Source: CAKSQF01 sp964569225
GTDB lineage: Bacteria; Bacillota; Clostridia; Oscillospirales; CAG-272
Direction of reading: 5' to 3'
NCBI GenBank assembly: GCA_964569225.1
Contig: CAZMTU010000005.1
Location: forward strand, 1-40,656
Length of the DNA stretch: 40,656 bases
Shown here: positions 24,982 to 32,977 of the stretch, in pieces
Layout: each line of letters opens with the position of its first letter
How positions within the stretch are numbered: the first letter of the stretch is position 1
Translations under genes and position numbers: made by a program
The notes under the pieces: model-generated
The model's database searches: none
What the model was told of the DNA's origin: nothing
Seen by the model: only the letters and a program-made list of their open reading frames with translations

Positions 24982-26088
24982 TCAGATCCGCTTCATCGCT
25001 TCGGGCGTCAGACGGAAAATAGCCGCTTCACCGCCGGAGGGAAGCCATATTTTATCCAGTTCGGGCGCGATGACCCGAATGGCCGATTCCTCGGAGGCAA
25101 TGTATACCATATCGTTCTTTTCGCCAATCACCATAGAACGCAACTTCAGCCGGTCATTCAGTGCCATAATGCCGCCGTTAAAGCCCAAAATAATGGAAAA
25201 GGGACCGTTGATCAGCAGACCTGCGTACTGATTGCGCAGATAAGTGAGCTTTGCCTTTTCCGCTTCAGGCTTGCGGTCAATGACGCTCCAGAAGGGAGCG
25301 GCGATGACCGACGCGGATTCCTCTAAGGTCAGTCCCTCTCGGCGTACCAGATAGTCGAGAATGTAGGTGATCGCTTCAGTGTCGGTCAATAGGTCGCATT
25401 TGTAGCCGAACTGTTCGATTTGGCGCCGATTGGCGTCATAAGAGGAGATTTCACCGTTGTGGACGATAGAAAAGTCCAGCAGAGAGAAGGGATGCGCGCC
25501 GCCCCACCAGCCGGGGGTATTGGTCGGATAGCGTCCGTGGGCGGTCCAGCTATAGGCTTTATAGTCGTCTAAGCAGTAGAATTCACCTACTTCTTCGGGG
25601 TAACCCACCGCCTTGAAGCAGCCCATGTTTTTACCGGAGGAAAAGACGTACGCGCCCTTAATTTCCGAATTGATCTTGGTGACACAGCGCATGACAAATT
25701 CTTTTTCATCCAGTCCGCTTTGCTGTAATTTACCGGCGTCCGGCGCCCCAAAATAACGCCATATCATAGGGGCGTTTCGAATGGAAGCGGTTTTGCGAGT
25801 GGGGATTACTTCCGCTGTTTCCAATCGGAAATGGAGGTTGAGAAAATCCTCGCAGACATGACGGCATTCCTGGTCGTCAAAGAAAATGTGGAATGCGTAC
25901 AGGTCCTTATAAGCGGGATAAATGCCGTAAGCGGCAAATCCGCCGCCCAGCCCGTTAGAGCGCTCGTGCATGCGTGCGATGGATTTCAGGATATCGGCGC
26001 CTGAGCTTCTGCTGCCGTTTCTGGAGAAAATTCCGGAGATCGCGCAGCCTGCGGGAATGCGGATGCCATCAATGCCTTCTTTCAACAT
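24982..26088 (-). CDS. Glutamate synthase glutamine amidotransferase domain (GltB N-terminal type)
   Basis: A 368-residue Ntn class II amidotransferase. The mature N-terminal nucleophile is Cys15, after a 14-residue propeptide (MLKEGIDGIRIPAG), as in GltB-type enzymes. It releases ammonia from glutamine for the FMN-domain protein. Supporting motifs: AHGRYPTNTPGWWGGAHPFS, VHNGEISSYDANR and LLTDTEAITY. It lies apart from the operon carrying the other glutamate synthase domains, with gdhA between them. It has its own consensus promoter and an unusually long (about 200-base) leader. No in-frame start exists upstream before a TAG, so 26088 is the start although the adjacent Shine-Dalgarno sequence is weak. 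Confidence 0.92.
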   Translation of the reverse strand: MLKEGIDGIRIPAGCAISGIFSRNGSRSSGADILKSIARMHERSNGLGGGFAAYGIYPAYKDLYAFHIFFDDQECRHVCEDFLNLHFRLETAEVIPTRKTASIRNAPMIWRYFGAPDAGKLQQSGLDEKEFVMRCVTKINSEIKGAYVFSSGKNMGCFKAVGYPEEVGEFYCLDDYKAYSWTAHGRYPTNTPGWWGGAHPFSLLDFSIVHNGEISSYDANRRQIEQFGYKCDLLTDTEAITYILDYLVRREGLTLEESASVIAAPFWSVIDRKPEAEKAKLTYLRNQYAGLLINGPFSIILGFNGGIMALNDRLKLRSMVIGEKNDMVYIASEESAIRVIAPELDKIWLPSGGEAAIFRLTPEAMKRI

Positions 26089-26294
26089 GTCGCATTTGGA
26101 AGATCCCGCCTATTGACCGTTTGGCGCGTGCGGGATCTTTTCTCCTTTCTGTGGTTTACCCGGATTCCGGTAGAATGTATGTTAAAAATGAACCGAAAAT
26201 ATTCCTGTTTTTTCTAAAAAAAGACCAAAAAGTACATTTTTCGATGAATAAATTCCAGAAAACAGAAGGATTTCGGGCGGGTGTTTTTGCCCCT
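26089..26294 (-). promoter_or_regulatory. Structured ~200-base leader of the amidotransferase gene
   Basis: Between the promoter and ATG 26088 there is a long CTGTTTTCT/AGAAAA..CAG pairing, an ACCGG/CCGGGT hairpin near 26157-26172, and then AAAGGAG at about 26142-26148. A 9-bp stem AGATCCCGC/GCGGGATCT (26101-26138) follows and separates this AAAGGAG from the start codon. The Shine-Dalgarno sequence is therefore usable only if the hairpin folds, leaving roughly 15 bases to the AUG. No U-tract follows, so the effect would be translational. Confidence 0.45.
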
Positions 26295-26323
26295 ATTATA
26301 ATGCGGCGTTTTGGATTTGTCAA
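26295..26323 (-). promoter_or_regulatory. Sigma-A promoter of the amidotransferase gene
   Basis: On the minus strand TTGACA (26323-26318), 17 bases, TATAAT (26300-26295), a perfect consensus match. Confidence 0.9.
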
Positions 26324-26648
26324 TAGTTTATCAAAAAAAAATCTGAGCGCCGCCGTGTTTGAGGGCAAAGATTTTCAGAAACGAACGCCTCGAACCGCGG
26401 CGCATATAATAAGCAATGGGCGTTGCTGACGCCTAAAACAGACGCAAATTGCCTGAAAACGCACGCTGTGAAACCGGATTGGAGCAAAAAAACGCTTGAT
26501 TAATTCTGCTTTTTTCAAAAATCGGCGTTTAAAATGCAAATTTAAGCGCTTTGGCTTTAATTTTGACTTAAAAAAACTCAATAAGCGGCGCAAAATTTGC
26601 GAAAAACGGACAAAAAAATCCAAATTGGAAAATTTTTTGAAAAAAGTA

Positions 26649-26677
26649 TTGACAAAGCGGCGAAGAAAGTATATAAT
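26649..26677 (+). promoter_or_regulatory. Sigma-A promoter of glnN
   Basis: TTGACA (26649-26654), 17 bases, TATAAT (26672-26677), a perfect consensus. Transcription should start near 26684, immediately at the ANTAR-type hairpin and terminator. Confidence 0.92.
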
Positions 26678-26680
26678 GCA

Positions 26681-26702
26681 GGTACAGCAAGGGCGCTGCA
26701 CC
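26681..26702 (+). promoter_or_regulatory. Candidate ANTAR-binding antiterminator hairpin of glnN
   Basis: GGTaCAGC [AAGGGC] GCTGcACC: seven base pairs with one A-C mismatch and a six-base loop with A at 1 and G at 4, the rule for ANTAR RNA targets. The loop's last two bases and the 3' arm form the 5' arm of the terminator starting at 26693, so the two structures exclude each other. Only one such hairpin is visible; known targets have two. The lower stem may precede the actual start site. Confidence 0.55.
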
Positions 26703-26745
26703 AGATATTCCGTTTAGGATTTATCTCTGCGGCGCAATTTTTTTT
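26693..26745 (+). terminator. Attenuator in the glnN leader
   Basis: GCGCTGCA pairs with TGCGGCGC (one U-G pair), with an inner AGATA/TATCT and TCC/GGA stem, followed by eight T at 26738-26745. It lies between the glnN promoter and its start codon, so it must be read through for expression. Confidence 0.85.
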
Positions 26746-26783
26746 AGTATCCGCAAAATTTTTTCTGTTTCAAGGAGATTATG

Positions 26784-28841
26784 ATGGGAACAATTACCGA
26801 AGTTTTTGCCGCTCAGGTTTTTAATGACGCGGTGATGAAAGAAAAATTGCCGAAGGACGTTTACAAATCGCTGAAAAAGACGATTGACGAGGGAAAACCG
26901 CTGGACGTTTCTGTGGCAAACACTGTAGCTGCCGCTATGAAGGACTGGGCGACCGCGCTGGGCGCCACGCATTTCTCTCACTGGTTTCATCCGCTGACCG
27001 GCGCGCCTGCCGAAAAGCATGATTCCTTTATCGCCCCTCAAAGCGGTATGACCGCCATTGAAGCCTTTTCCGGCAAGACACTTCTGCAAGGCGAGCCTGA
27101 CGCTTCTTCCTTCCCCTCCGGCGGTCTGCGCGGGACCTGCGCTGCCCGCGGCTATACCGTATGGGACCCTACCTCCTACGTTTTTGTGAAGAATCAGTGC
27201 CTTTATGTCCCCACCTGTTTCCTTTCCTACACTGGCGAGGCGTTAGACCGCAAGATTCCGCTGCTGCGCTCCATAGAAGCGCTTTCTGAGGAAGCGGTTC
27301 GGCTGCTGCATCTTTGCGGCAATACGGCTGTGTCTTCGGTGAAAACAACTGCAGGACCTGAGCAGGAATATTTCCTGATTCCGCTTGACCTGTATGAGAA
27401 GCGCAAGGACTTGGTTTACACCGGTCGTACGCTCTTCGGCGCTAAGCCGCCTCGCGGACAGGAGCTGGATGATCAGTATTTTGCCGCCATCCGTCCTGAG
27501 GTAAAGGCATTCATGGAGGATGTGAATGTGGAGCTTTGGAAGCTGGGCATTAACGCCACTACCGAGCATAACGAGGTAGCGCCCTGCCAGCATGAATTGG
27601 CGCCGGTCTTCTCCACTACCAATACTGCCGCTGATACGAACTGCCTTGCCATGCAGGTAATGAAATCGGTTGCGAAGAAGCATGGCTTTGCCTGCCTGTT
27701 CCATGAAAAGCCTTTTGCGGGAATTAACGGTTCCGGCAAGCACAACAACTGGTCTATGGCAACTGATCTGGGTGAAAATCTGCTGGATCCTACTGCCGAT
27801 CCTTACAATAACACGCAGTTCCTGCTGTTCCTTGCCGCCGCGATTAAGGCGGTGTCTGAGTACAGCGAGCTGATGCGCATTTCGGTAGCTTCCGCCGGAA
27901 ACGATCACCGGTTGGGCGCTAATGAAGCGCCTCCCGCTATTATTTCCGTTTATTTGGGCGATGAGTTGTATGCTATTGTAGACGCCATTGCTTCCGGTAA
28001 AAAATATACGCCCGCTCCTCGTGCAAAGATGAGCGTCGGTGTGCCTTCTATCCCGCTGGTCGCAAAGGATCCTACCGACCGGAACCGTACCTCTCCTTTC
28101 GCCTTTACCGGCAATAAGTTTGAATTTCGGATGTCCGCCGCCTCTCAGTCAATTGCAGAGCCTAACACGGTTTTGAATACCATTATGGCAGAGGTGCTGG
28201 GTGAGTTTGCCGATAAACTGGAAAAGAAGTCTAACTTTGAAGCGGCTGCCCGCAAGCTGGTTAAGGATGTTTTCAAGGCGGAAAAAGATCATATCATCTT
28301 TAACGGCAACGGCTACTCCTCCGAATGGCCTGAAATTGCGGCGGAGCGGGGGCTGCCCAACCTGAAAACCACTCCGGACGCGACCGCTTGCCTTGATAAG
28401 CCCGAATATGTAAAGCTCTTTGAGAAGCATAAGGTGTTGAGCGCCGCGGAAATTGCCTGCCGTAAGGCGGTTATGTTTGGAACCTATTCCACTACCATCT
28501 TGGTTGAGGCGGCTACTATGAGCGAGATGGTCAAGAAGGAAATTCTTCCCGCCTGCTACGCTTATGCAACCGATCTGTCGGTAGCCGAGAGCACCTCTGC
28601 CGCTGAACTGGCAGGACAGGTCAACGCCCTTACCGATACCCTTTACGCGGCTGTGAAGGCGCTGGATGCGGCTATCGCGGCTGCCGGCGATACAGAGAGC
28701 GAGGAGGCAAAGGCCTTCTATGTAAAGGATACGGTTAAAGCCGCTATGGAAGCCGTCCGTACACCTGCCGACGAACTTGAAACGATCGTCGGCAAGGATT
28801 ATTGGCCCTTCCCGACTTACGGCGATATCCTCTTCTATTGA
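26784..28841 (+). CDS. glnN: Type III glutamine synthetase
   Basis: 685 residues from ATG 26784 (MGTITEVFAAQVFND), which AAGGAG precedes by 6 bases; the ATG at 26781 would leave only 3. It makes glutamine from glutamate, ammonium and ATP. GS III hallmarks are seen: HWFHPLTGAPAEKHDSF, GGLRGTCAARGYTVWDP, GPEQEYFLI, EHNEVAPCQHELAPVF, GINGSGKHNNWSM, SAGNDHRLGANEAPPAI and RTSPFAFTGNKFEFRM. The length (about 700) fits the family. This is the catalytically complete GS of the region, in contrast to the short GS homologue at 17420-18565. Expression has to pass the attenuator at 26693-26745. amtB follows 139 bases downstream. Confidence 0.97.
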   Translation: MGTITEVFAAQVFNDAVMKEKLPKDVYKSLKKTIDEGKPLDVSVANTVAAAMKDWATALGATHFSHWFHPLTGAPAEKHDSFIAPQSGMTAIEAFSGKTLLQGEPDASSFPSGGLRGTCAARGYTVWDPTSYVFVKNQCLYVPTCFLSYTGEALDRKIPLLRSIEALSEEAVRLLHLCGNTAVSSVKTTAGPEQEYFLIPLDLYEKRKDLVYTGRTLFGAKPPRGQELDDQYFAAIRPEVKAFMEDVNVELWKLGINATTEHNEVAPCQHELAPVFSTTNTAADTNCLAMQVMKSVAKKHGFACLFHEKPFAGINGSGKHNNWSMATDLGENLLDPTADPYNNTQFLLFLAAAIKAVSEYSELMRISVASAGNDHRLGANEAPPAIISVYLGDELYAIVDAIASGKKYTPAPRAKMSVGVPSIPLVAKDPTDRNRTSPFAFTGNKFEFRMSAASQSIAEPNTVLNTIMAEVLGEFADKLEKKSNFEAAARKLVKDVFKAEKDHIIFNGNGYSSEWPEIAAERGLPNLKTTPDATACLDKPEYVKLFEKHKVLSAAEIACRKAVMFGTYSTTILVEAATMSEMVKKEILPACYAYATDLSVAESTSAAELAGQVNALTDTLYAAVKALDAAIAAAGDTESEEAKAFYVKDTVKAAMEAVRTPADELETIVGKDYWPFPTYGDILFY

Positions 28842-28894
28842 TCGTTATTTTGGTTTTCCTAATCAAATAGCTTGTGCCGGGTTTCCGGCATAAA

Positions 28895-28915
28895 ACCGAC
28901 ACAATGGCGTGCGGT
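28895..28915 (+). promoter_or_regulatory. Candidate ANTAR-binding antiterminator hairpin of amtB
   Basis: ACCGaCAC [AATGGC] GTGCGGT: seven base pairs with one bulged A in the 5' arm and a hexaloop with A1 and G4. The loop's last two bases plus the 3' arm are the 5' arm of the terminator at 28907, the same overlap register as at glnN. The upstream TTGTG..CACAA pairing, with an inner GCCGG/CCGGC, is a competing fold. Confidence 0.6.
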
Positions 28916-28953
28916 CAGAAATGCTTTTAAGGGTTTCTGAACGCACGCTTTTT
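28907..28953 (+). terminator. Attenuator between glnN and amtB
   Basis: GCGTGCG pairs with CGCACGC and an inner TCAGAAA pairs with TTTCTGA, followed by TTTTT (28949-28953), ending 27 bases before the amtB ATG. It can terminate glnN transcription or, if read through, allow amtB expression. No separate promoter is obvious in the 139-base gap. Confidence 0.85.
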
Positions 28954-28980
28954 ATATTTATAAAATTCTGGAGGCAATTT

Positions 28981-30387
28981 ATGAAAAAGACGAAAACGAG
29001 AGCGCATCTGCTCCTGATGCTGGCGCTGGTACTGGTCACTGCGGGCTTGCTGGCATTGGGCGTTTACGCCGATGAGTCGATTACCGCAGAGGACGCGCTT
29101 ACCTCGGCGAATGCCACTACCTTTGGGGTATGGTTTTTGACCGGCGCCGCATTGGTCTTCTTTATGCAGGCCGGTTTTGCCATGGTGGAAACCGGATTCA
29201 CACGTGCTAAGAATGCCGGCAATATCATTATGAAAAATCTGATGGACTTTTGTATCGGTTCGGTAGTCTTTATTCTGTTGGGCTTTGATCTGATGATGAG
29301 TGAAACCTATATTGCCGGATTTATCGGTCTGCCTCAATGGAATGTTTTCACAAATTACGCGAACTTCAACTTTTCCAGCTTTGTATTTAATTTGGTGTTC
29401 TGCGCTACCGCTGCTACGATCGTGTCAGGTGCGATGGCAGAGCGCACCAAGTTCAGTTCCTACTGCATTTATTCGGCGGTGATCTCGCTGGTAGTTTATC
29501 CCATTGAAGCGGGGTGGGTGTGGAACAGCCAAGGCTGGCTGGCAAAGCTTGGCTATATTGATTTTGCGGGATCCTCCGCCATTCACATGGTGGGCGGAAT
29601 CGCGGCCTTGATTGGCGCCATTATCGTAGGACCCAGAATCGGCAAGTATGAATATGTGCCCGGTACCAAAAAGGTAGCTACCATTCATCCTATCGGCGGT
29701 CACAACATCCCGATCGGCGCGCTGGGCTGCTTTATCCTATGGTTTGGCTGGTACGGTTTTAACGGCGCCGCATGTTCTACCATTGAACAGTTTGCTTCTG
29801 TCTGCATGACCACTACGCTTGCGCCCGCGTTTGCCACCGTTGTCTGCATGCTCTTCACTTGGATCAAGGACGGTAAGCCTGATGTGGGTATGTGCCTGAA
29901 TGCTTCGCTGGCAGGACTGGTAGGCGTGACCGCCGGCTGCGCGCAGGTAGACGCCCTTGGCGCTATTATCATTGGCTGTGTATCAGGTATTATTGTTGAT
30001 CTGGTAGTTGTAGGAATGGATAAGCTGGGAATTGACGATCCGGTAGGCGCTATTGCCGTACACTGCGCCAACGGTATTTGGGGAACGCTGGCGGTCGGTT
30101 TGCTGGCTACTTCTTCCGCTCCCTCGCCTGCTGAAGGCGAAACGGTAGACGGGCTGATTTACGGTATTATTCATGGAAATGCCGCAGAGGGCGTGAAGGT
30201 ATTCGGTGTGCAGTGCTTAGGTGTGCTTTGTATTGCCGCTTGGACCGCGGTTTGTATGATGGTCACTTTCTTGGTACTCAAGAAGGTTCACGGTCTGAGG
30301 GTTAAACCGGAAGAAGAAATTGCGGGCATGGATCCCACTGAGCACGGTTTAGCGTCTGCTTATTCAGGCTTTACGATTGAACATTAA
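28981..30387 (+). CDS. amtB: Ammonium transporter AmtB
   Basis: 468 residues from ATG 28981, with GGAGG 7 bases upstream. A cleavable signal peptide (MKKTKTRAH..., probable cleavage after GVYA, about residue 30) precedes eleven transmembrane helices. Amt signature segments are present: FMQAGFAMVETGFTRAKNAG, GGIAALIGAIIVGPRIGKY, ILWFGWYGFNGA, LAGLVGVTAGCA and the pore-lining His in AVHCANGIWG. It conducts ammonium or ammonia into the cell. No PII (glnK) gene follows, as would be common; the next gene is uraA, 539 bases on. The leader carries an attenuator and ANTAR-like hairpin. Confidence 0.96.
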   Translation: MKKTKTRAHLLLMLALVLVTAGLLALGVYADESITAEDALTSANATTFGVWFLTGAALVFFMQAGFAMVETGFTRAKNAGNIIMKNLMDFCIGSVVFILLGFDLMMSETYIAGFIGLPQWNVFTNYANFNFSSFVFNLVFCATAATIVSGAMAERTKFSSYCIYSAVISLVVYPIEAGWVWNSQGWLAKLGYIDFAGSSAIHMVGGIAALIGAIIVGPRIGKYEYVPGTKKVATIHPIGGHNIPIGALGCFILWFGWYGFNGAACSTIEQFASVCMTTTLAPAFATVVCMLFTWIKDGKPDVGMCLNASLAGLVGVTAGCAQVDALGAIIIGCVSGIIVDLVVVGMDKLGIDDPVGAIAVHCANGIWGTLAVGLLATSSAPSPAEGETVDGLIYGIIHGNAAEGVKVFGVQCLGVLCIAAWTAVCMMVTFLVLKKVHGLRVKPEEEIAGMDPTEHGLASAYSGFTIEH

Positions 30388-30408
30388 GCCGCTGCTTACA
30401 AAAAGGAG

Positions 30409-30452
30409 AACACAGCAAGGAACCTCCGGAAGGGGTTCCTTGCTGTGTTTTT
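30409..30452 (+). terminator. amtB intrinsic terminator
   Basis: A 16-bp perfect stem (AACACAGCAAGGAACC with GGTTCCTTGCTGTGTT) and a T-run. Confidence 0.93.
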
Positions 30453-30660
30453 CATTTAACATGGCTCGCTCTACAGATAGCCATATATTAAAAGGAAGAG
30501 TTTTTTATATTGTGCAAAAAACGATTGAATAATTCACAAAAAGGTTTTTAAAGAATCGGATTTTTCAACACAGTTAATTGGGAAAAAATGGTATGTTATG
30601 TCTGAAAACTGTGAGACAGAAAGAAAAAATAGGCAAAATGCCGAAATTGTGAAGAAGCTA

Positions 30661-30689
30661 TTGACAAAGTATTTTTAATCTGTTATGAT
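30661..30689 (+). promoter_or_regulatory. Sigma-A promoter of uraA-upp
   Basis: TTGACA (30661-30666), 17 bases, TATGAT (30684-30689). It is 237 bases upstream of the uraA ATG, leaving a long leader. Confidence 0.88.
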
Positions 30690-30793
30690 ATATAAAACTT
30701 GGGTAAAATATAGAGAAAAAGCAATTGCCGTAGATTTTTAGGCGGTCCCGGCGGATCGCCCGGATGAAAATACACGGCGGGTAGGAGTTTGAT

Positions 30794-30865
30794 ATGATGC
30801 AGAAACGCATGATCCGTACAAAATCCGATGCCATGGTCCTTTTTTTCTCATTTTACCCTTTTTAA
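30794..30865 (+). CDS. Candidate 23-codon leader peptide of uraA-upp
   Basis: TAGGAG (30782-30787) precedes ATG 30794 by 6 bases. The frame begins MMQKRMIRTKSD, continues with AMVLFFSFYPF and ends at TAA 30863-30865. Codons from 30836 on lie in a pyrimidine-rich tract with a run of seven T. The stop is 6 bases before the 5' arm of the terminator, so a ribosome at the stop would cover that arm. This is the design of UTP-sensing attenuation known from enteric pyrBI and pyrE. Translation of this ORF is inferred, not shown. Confidence 0.5.
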   Translation: MMQKRMIRTKSDAMVLFFSFYPF

Positions 30866-30896
30866 TTGTTTCCGGCAGGTGGCTCCTGTCGGATTT
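30821..30896 (+). promoter_or_regulatory. Alternative pairing in the uraA leader
   Basis: AAATCCGA (30821-30828) is exactly complementary to TCGGATTT (30889-30896), the 3' arm and first T of the terminator. It could form an antiterminator or simply compete with the terminator while not covered by ribosomes. No PyrR-binding consensus was recognised. Confidence 0.45.
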
Positions 30897-30900
30897 TTTT
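30872..30900 (+). terminator. Attenuator before uraA
   Basis: CCGGCAGG pairs with CCTGTCGG (one U-G pair) around TGGCT, followed by seven T. It ends 26 bases before the uraA ATG, so it must be read through for uraA-upp expression. Confidence 0.85.
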
Positions 30901-30926
30901 GAAAAATAATAAAGGAGAACATTGGT

Positions 30927-32351
30927 ATGTCAAAATCAACCATCCCTGATTCGGGATTACTCAATGCTCGTGAGCTGGGGGTGCCGCGGATGCTGCTGCT
31001 GGGCGTTCAGCACCTATTCGCGATGTTCGGCGCGACTGTTTTAGTGCCGGCGCTTACCGGCTTAAGCGTTTCGGCAGCGCTACTGTTTGCCGGGCTGGGC
31101 ACGTTACTCTTTCATTTGCTGACCCGCGGAAAGGTTCCCGCTTTTCTCGGCTCTTCCTTTGCCTTTATCGGCGGATACAATGCCATCCGTTTAATCGGAA
31201 ATACGGCGGAAGGCGATCCCATCTATGACAATTCGCTGCTTCCTTATGCCTGCGTGGGCGTTGCCTGTGCCGGACTGCTTTATTTGATACTGGCGGCATT
31301 GGTAAAGATTTTCGGCGCCAATAAGGTGATGCGCTTTTTCCCGCCGATCGTAACCGGTCCGCTGATTATCGCCATTGGTCTGACTCTTTCCAAATCCGCG
31401 GTGGATAACTGCTCGGCTAACTGGCTGATTGCGCTGGCAGCCATCCTGATCGTAGTGGCCTGCAATATCTGGGGCAGAGGTATGATCAAGATCATCCCCA
31501 TTATGTTAGGCGTACTTGGCTCCATGGGACTGGCAGTGCTTCTGCATTTGACCGGCGCTATGCAGACGCTTGATCCGGACAAGCTGACGGCTTTTAAAGA
31601 CGCTGCTTGGATCGGTCTGCCTGTAGCGGGGAAGAATACGGTCTTTTCCATCTTCGGCAGTGGATTAGATACCTCCCTGCTGATCACCGCGATCATCACT
31701 ATTGTGCCCATTGCGCTGGCTACCATGATGGAGCATATTGGGGACATCAGTGCTATATCTTCTACGACCGGGAAAAATTTTATTGCCGATCCGGGGCTGC
31801 ATCGCACTCTTTTGGGAGACGGGCTTGCCACTATTATGGCGTCTCTGTTCGGCGGACCCGCCAATACTACTTACGGTGAAAACACCGGTGTGCTGAACCT
31901 GTCTAAAGTATACGATCCCCGTGTGGTTCGGATAGCGGCTTATTTTGCGGTGCTGCTTTCCTTTTCACCTAAATTCGCGGCGCTGGTCAGCCTGATGCCT
32001 ACTGCTACCATTGGCGGTGTATCGCTGGTTCTTTACGGTATGATTTCCGCCGTAGGTGTACGGAACATTCTGGAGAACAATGTGAATTTCAAAAACAGTC
32101 GGAATGTGATTATTGCGGCGCTGATTTTAGTTTTGTCAATTGGCATTAGCTATTCTGCCGCCGGCAGCCTGAGTTTCACTGTCGGAAAGGTTACGGTAGC
32201 CCTGACCGGTTTAGCAGTGGGCGCTTTGGTAGGGATTATTCTGAATGCTATTCTGCCCGGAAAGGACTATGAATTCAGCCGCGAAAACGCCGGCGAATTA
32301 AAAAAACATTCCAAATTAATTAAGGAAAATAAGAAAGAAGGCACAAAATGA
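30927..32351 (+). CDS. uraA: Uracil permease (NCS2 family)
   Basis: A 474-residue membrane protein with the NCS2 fold: LLGVQHLFAMFGATVLVPALTG at the start, then KVPAFLGSSFAFIG, the substrate-site ALATMMEHIGDISAIS with the conserved Glu, GGPANTTYGENTGVL, and LYGMISAVGVRNI. It has about 14 hydrophobic segments and a charged C-terminal tail. Uracil, not xanthine, is preferred as the substrate because upp follows immediately, overlapping by 4 bases (ATGA). AAAGGAG lies 8 bases before the ATG. Regulation is probably by the leader attenuator. Confidence 0.94.
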   Translation: MSKSTIPDSGLLNARELGVPRMLLLGVQHLFAMFGATVLVPALTGLSVSAALLFAGLGTLLFHLLTRGKVPAFLGSSFAFIGGYNAIRLIGNTAEGDPIYDNSLLPYACVGVACAGLLYLILAALVKIFGANKVMRFFPPIVTGPLIIAIGLTLSKSAVDNCSANWLIALAAILIVVACNIWGRGMIKIIPIMLGVLGSMGLAVLLHLTGAMQTLDPDKLTAFKDAAWIGLPVAGKNTVFSIFGSGLDTSLLITAIITIVPIALATMMEHIGDISAISSTTGKNFIADPGLHRTLLGDGLATIMASLFGGPANTTYGENTGVLNLSKVYDPRVVRIAAYFAVLLSFSPKFAALVSLMPTATIGGVSLVLYGMISAVGVRNILENNVNFKNSRNVIIAALILVLSIGISYSAAGSLSFTVGKVTVALTGLAVGALVGIILNAILPGKDYEFSRENAGELKKHSKLIKENKKEGTK

Positions 32352-32977
32352 GTCAGGTTACTATATTTGATCATCCGTTGATCCAACATAAAATTTCGAT
32401 TATGCGAAATAAAAATACCGGGCACAAGGAGTTCCGGGAGTTAGTGCGGGAAATCACCATGTTTATGTGTTATGAAACGCTTCGGGATCTGCCGCTGATG
32501 GAGGTGGAGGTCGAAACGCCGCTGACCAAGACCAAAACTATGATGCTGGCAGGGAAGGAATTGGCAGTGGTGCCCATTCTTCGGGCAGGACTGGGCATGG
32601 TGGACGGTATTCTGGAGCTGGTGCCTACGGCTGACGTAGGGCATATTGGTATGTACCGGGATGAAACGACGCTTCTCCCTCATGAATACTACTGCAAGCT
32701 GCCGCCCAGTATTGAACAGCGCCGGATCATTGTAGTCGATCCCATGCTGGCGACCGGCGGGTCCGCTGTGGATGCCATTCATGCCATCAAGCAGCGAGGC
32801 GGAAAGAATATTAAGTTTATGTGCATGATTGCAGCGCCCTGCGGCATCGAGAAGCTGACTGCCGCGCATCCGGATGTGGATATTTACTGCGCGCATTTAG
32901 ACGATTGCCTGAATGAGCATGGCTATATTTTGCCCGGTCTTGGCGACGCTGGCGACCGCATTTTCGGTACGAAGTAA
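32348..32977 (+). CDS. upp: Uracil phosphoribosyltransferase
   Basis: A 209-residue protein of exact family length that makes UMP from uracil and PRPP. The PRPP-binding loop VVDPMLATGGSAVDAI, the LRAGLGMVDGILELVP segment, HIGMYRDETTL and the C-terminal GYILPGLGDAGDRIFGTK are all characteristic. It is translationally coupled to uraA, so imported uracil is trapped as UMP. Confidence 0.97.
   Translation: MSQVTIFDHPLIQHKISIMRNKNTGHKEFRELVREITMFMCYETLRDLPLMEVEVETPLTKTKTMMLAGKELAVVPILRAGLGMVDGILELVPTADVGHIGMYRDETTLLPHEYYCKLPPSIEQRRIIVVDPMLATGGSAVDAIHAIKQRGGKNIKFMCMIAAPCGIEKLTAAHPDVDIYCAHLDDCLNEHGYILPGLGDAGDRIFGTK

Larger units (their letters stand above)
30388..30926 (+). other. amtB-uraA intergenic region
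   Basis: 539 bases holding the amtB terminator (30409-30452), an AT-rich stretch with nothing recognisable (30453-30660), the uraA promoter, a roughly 230-base leader with a small ORF, and an attenuator. Confidence 0.8.

Noticed and set aside
26684..26783. Glutamine riboswitch (glnA RNA) in the glnN leader
   Set aside because: Known glnA RNAs are cyanobacterial/marine with a conserved three-stem core; the leader here is short and terminator-like and lacks that core.
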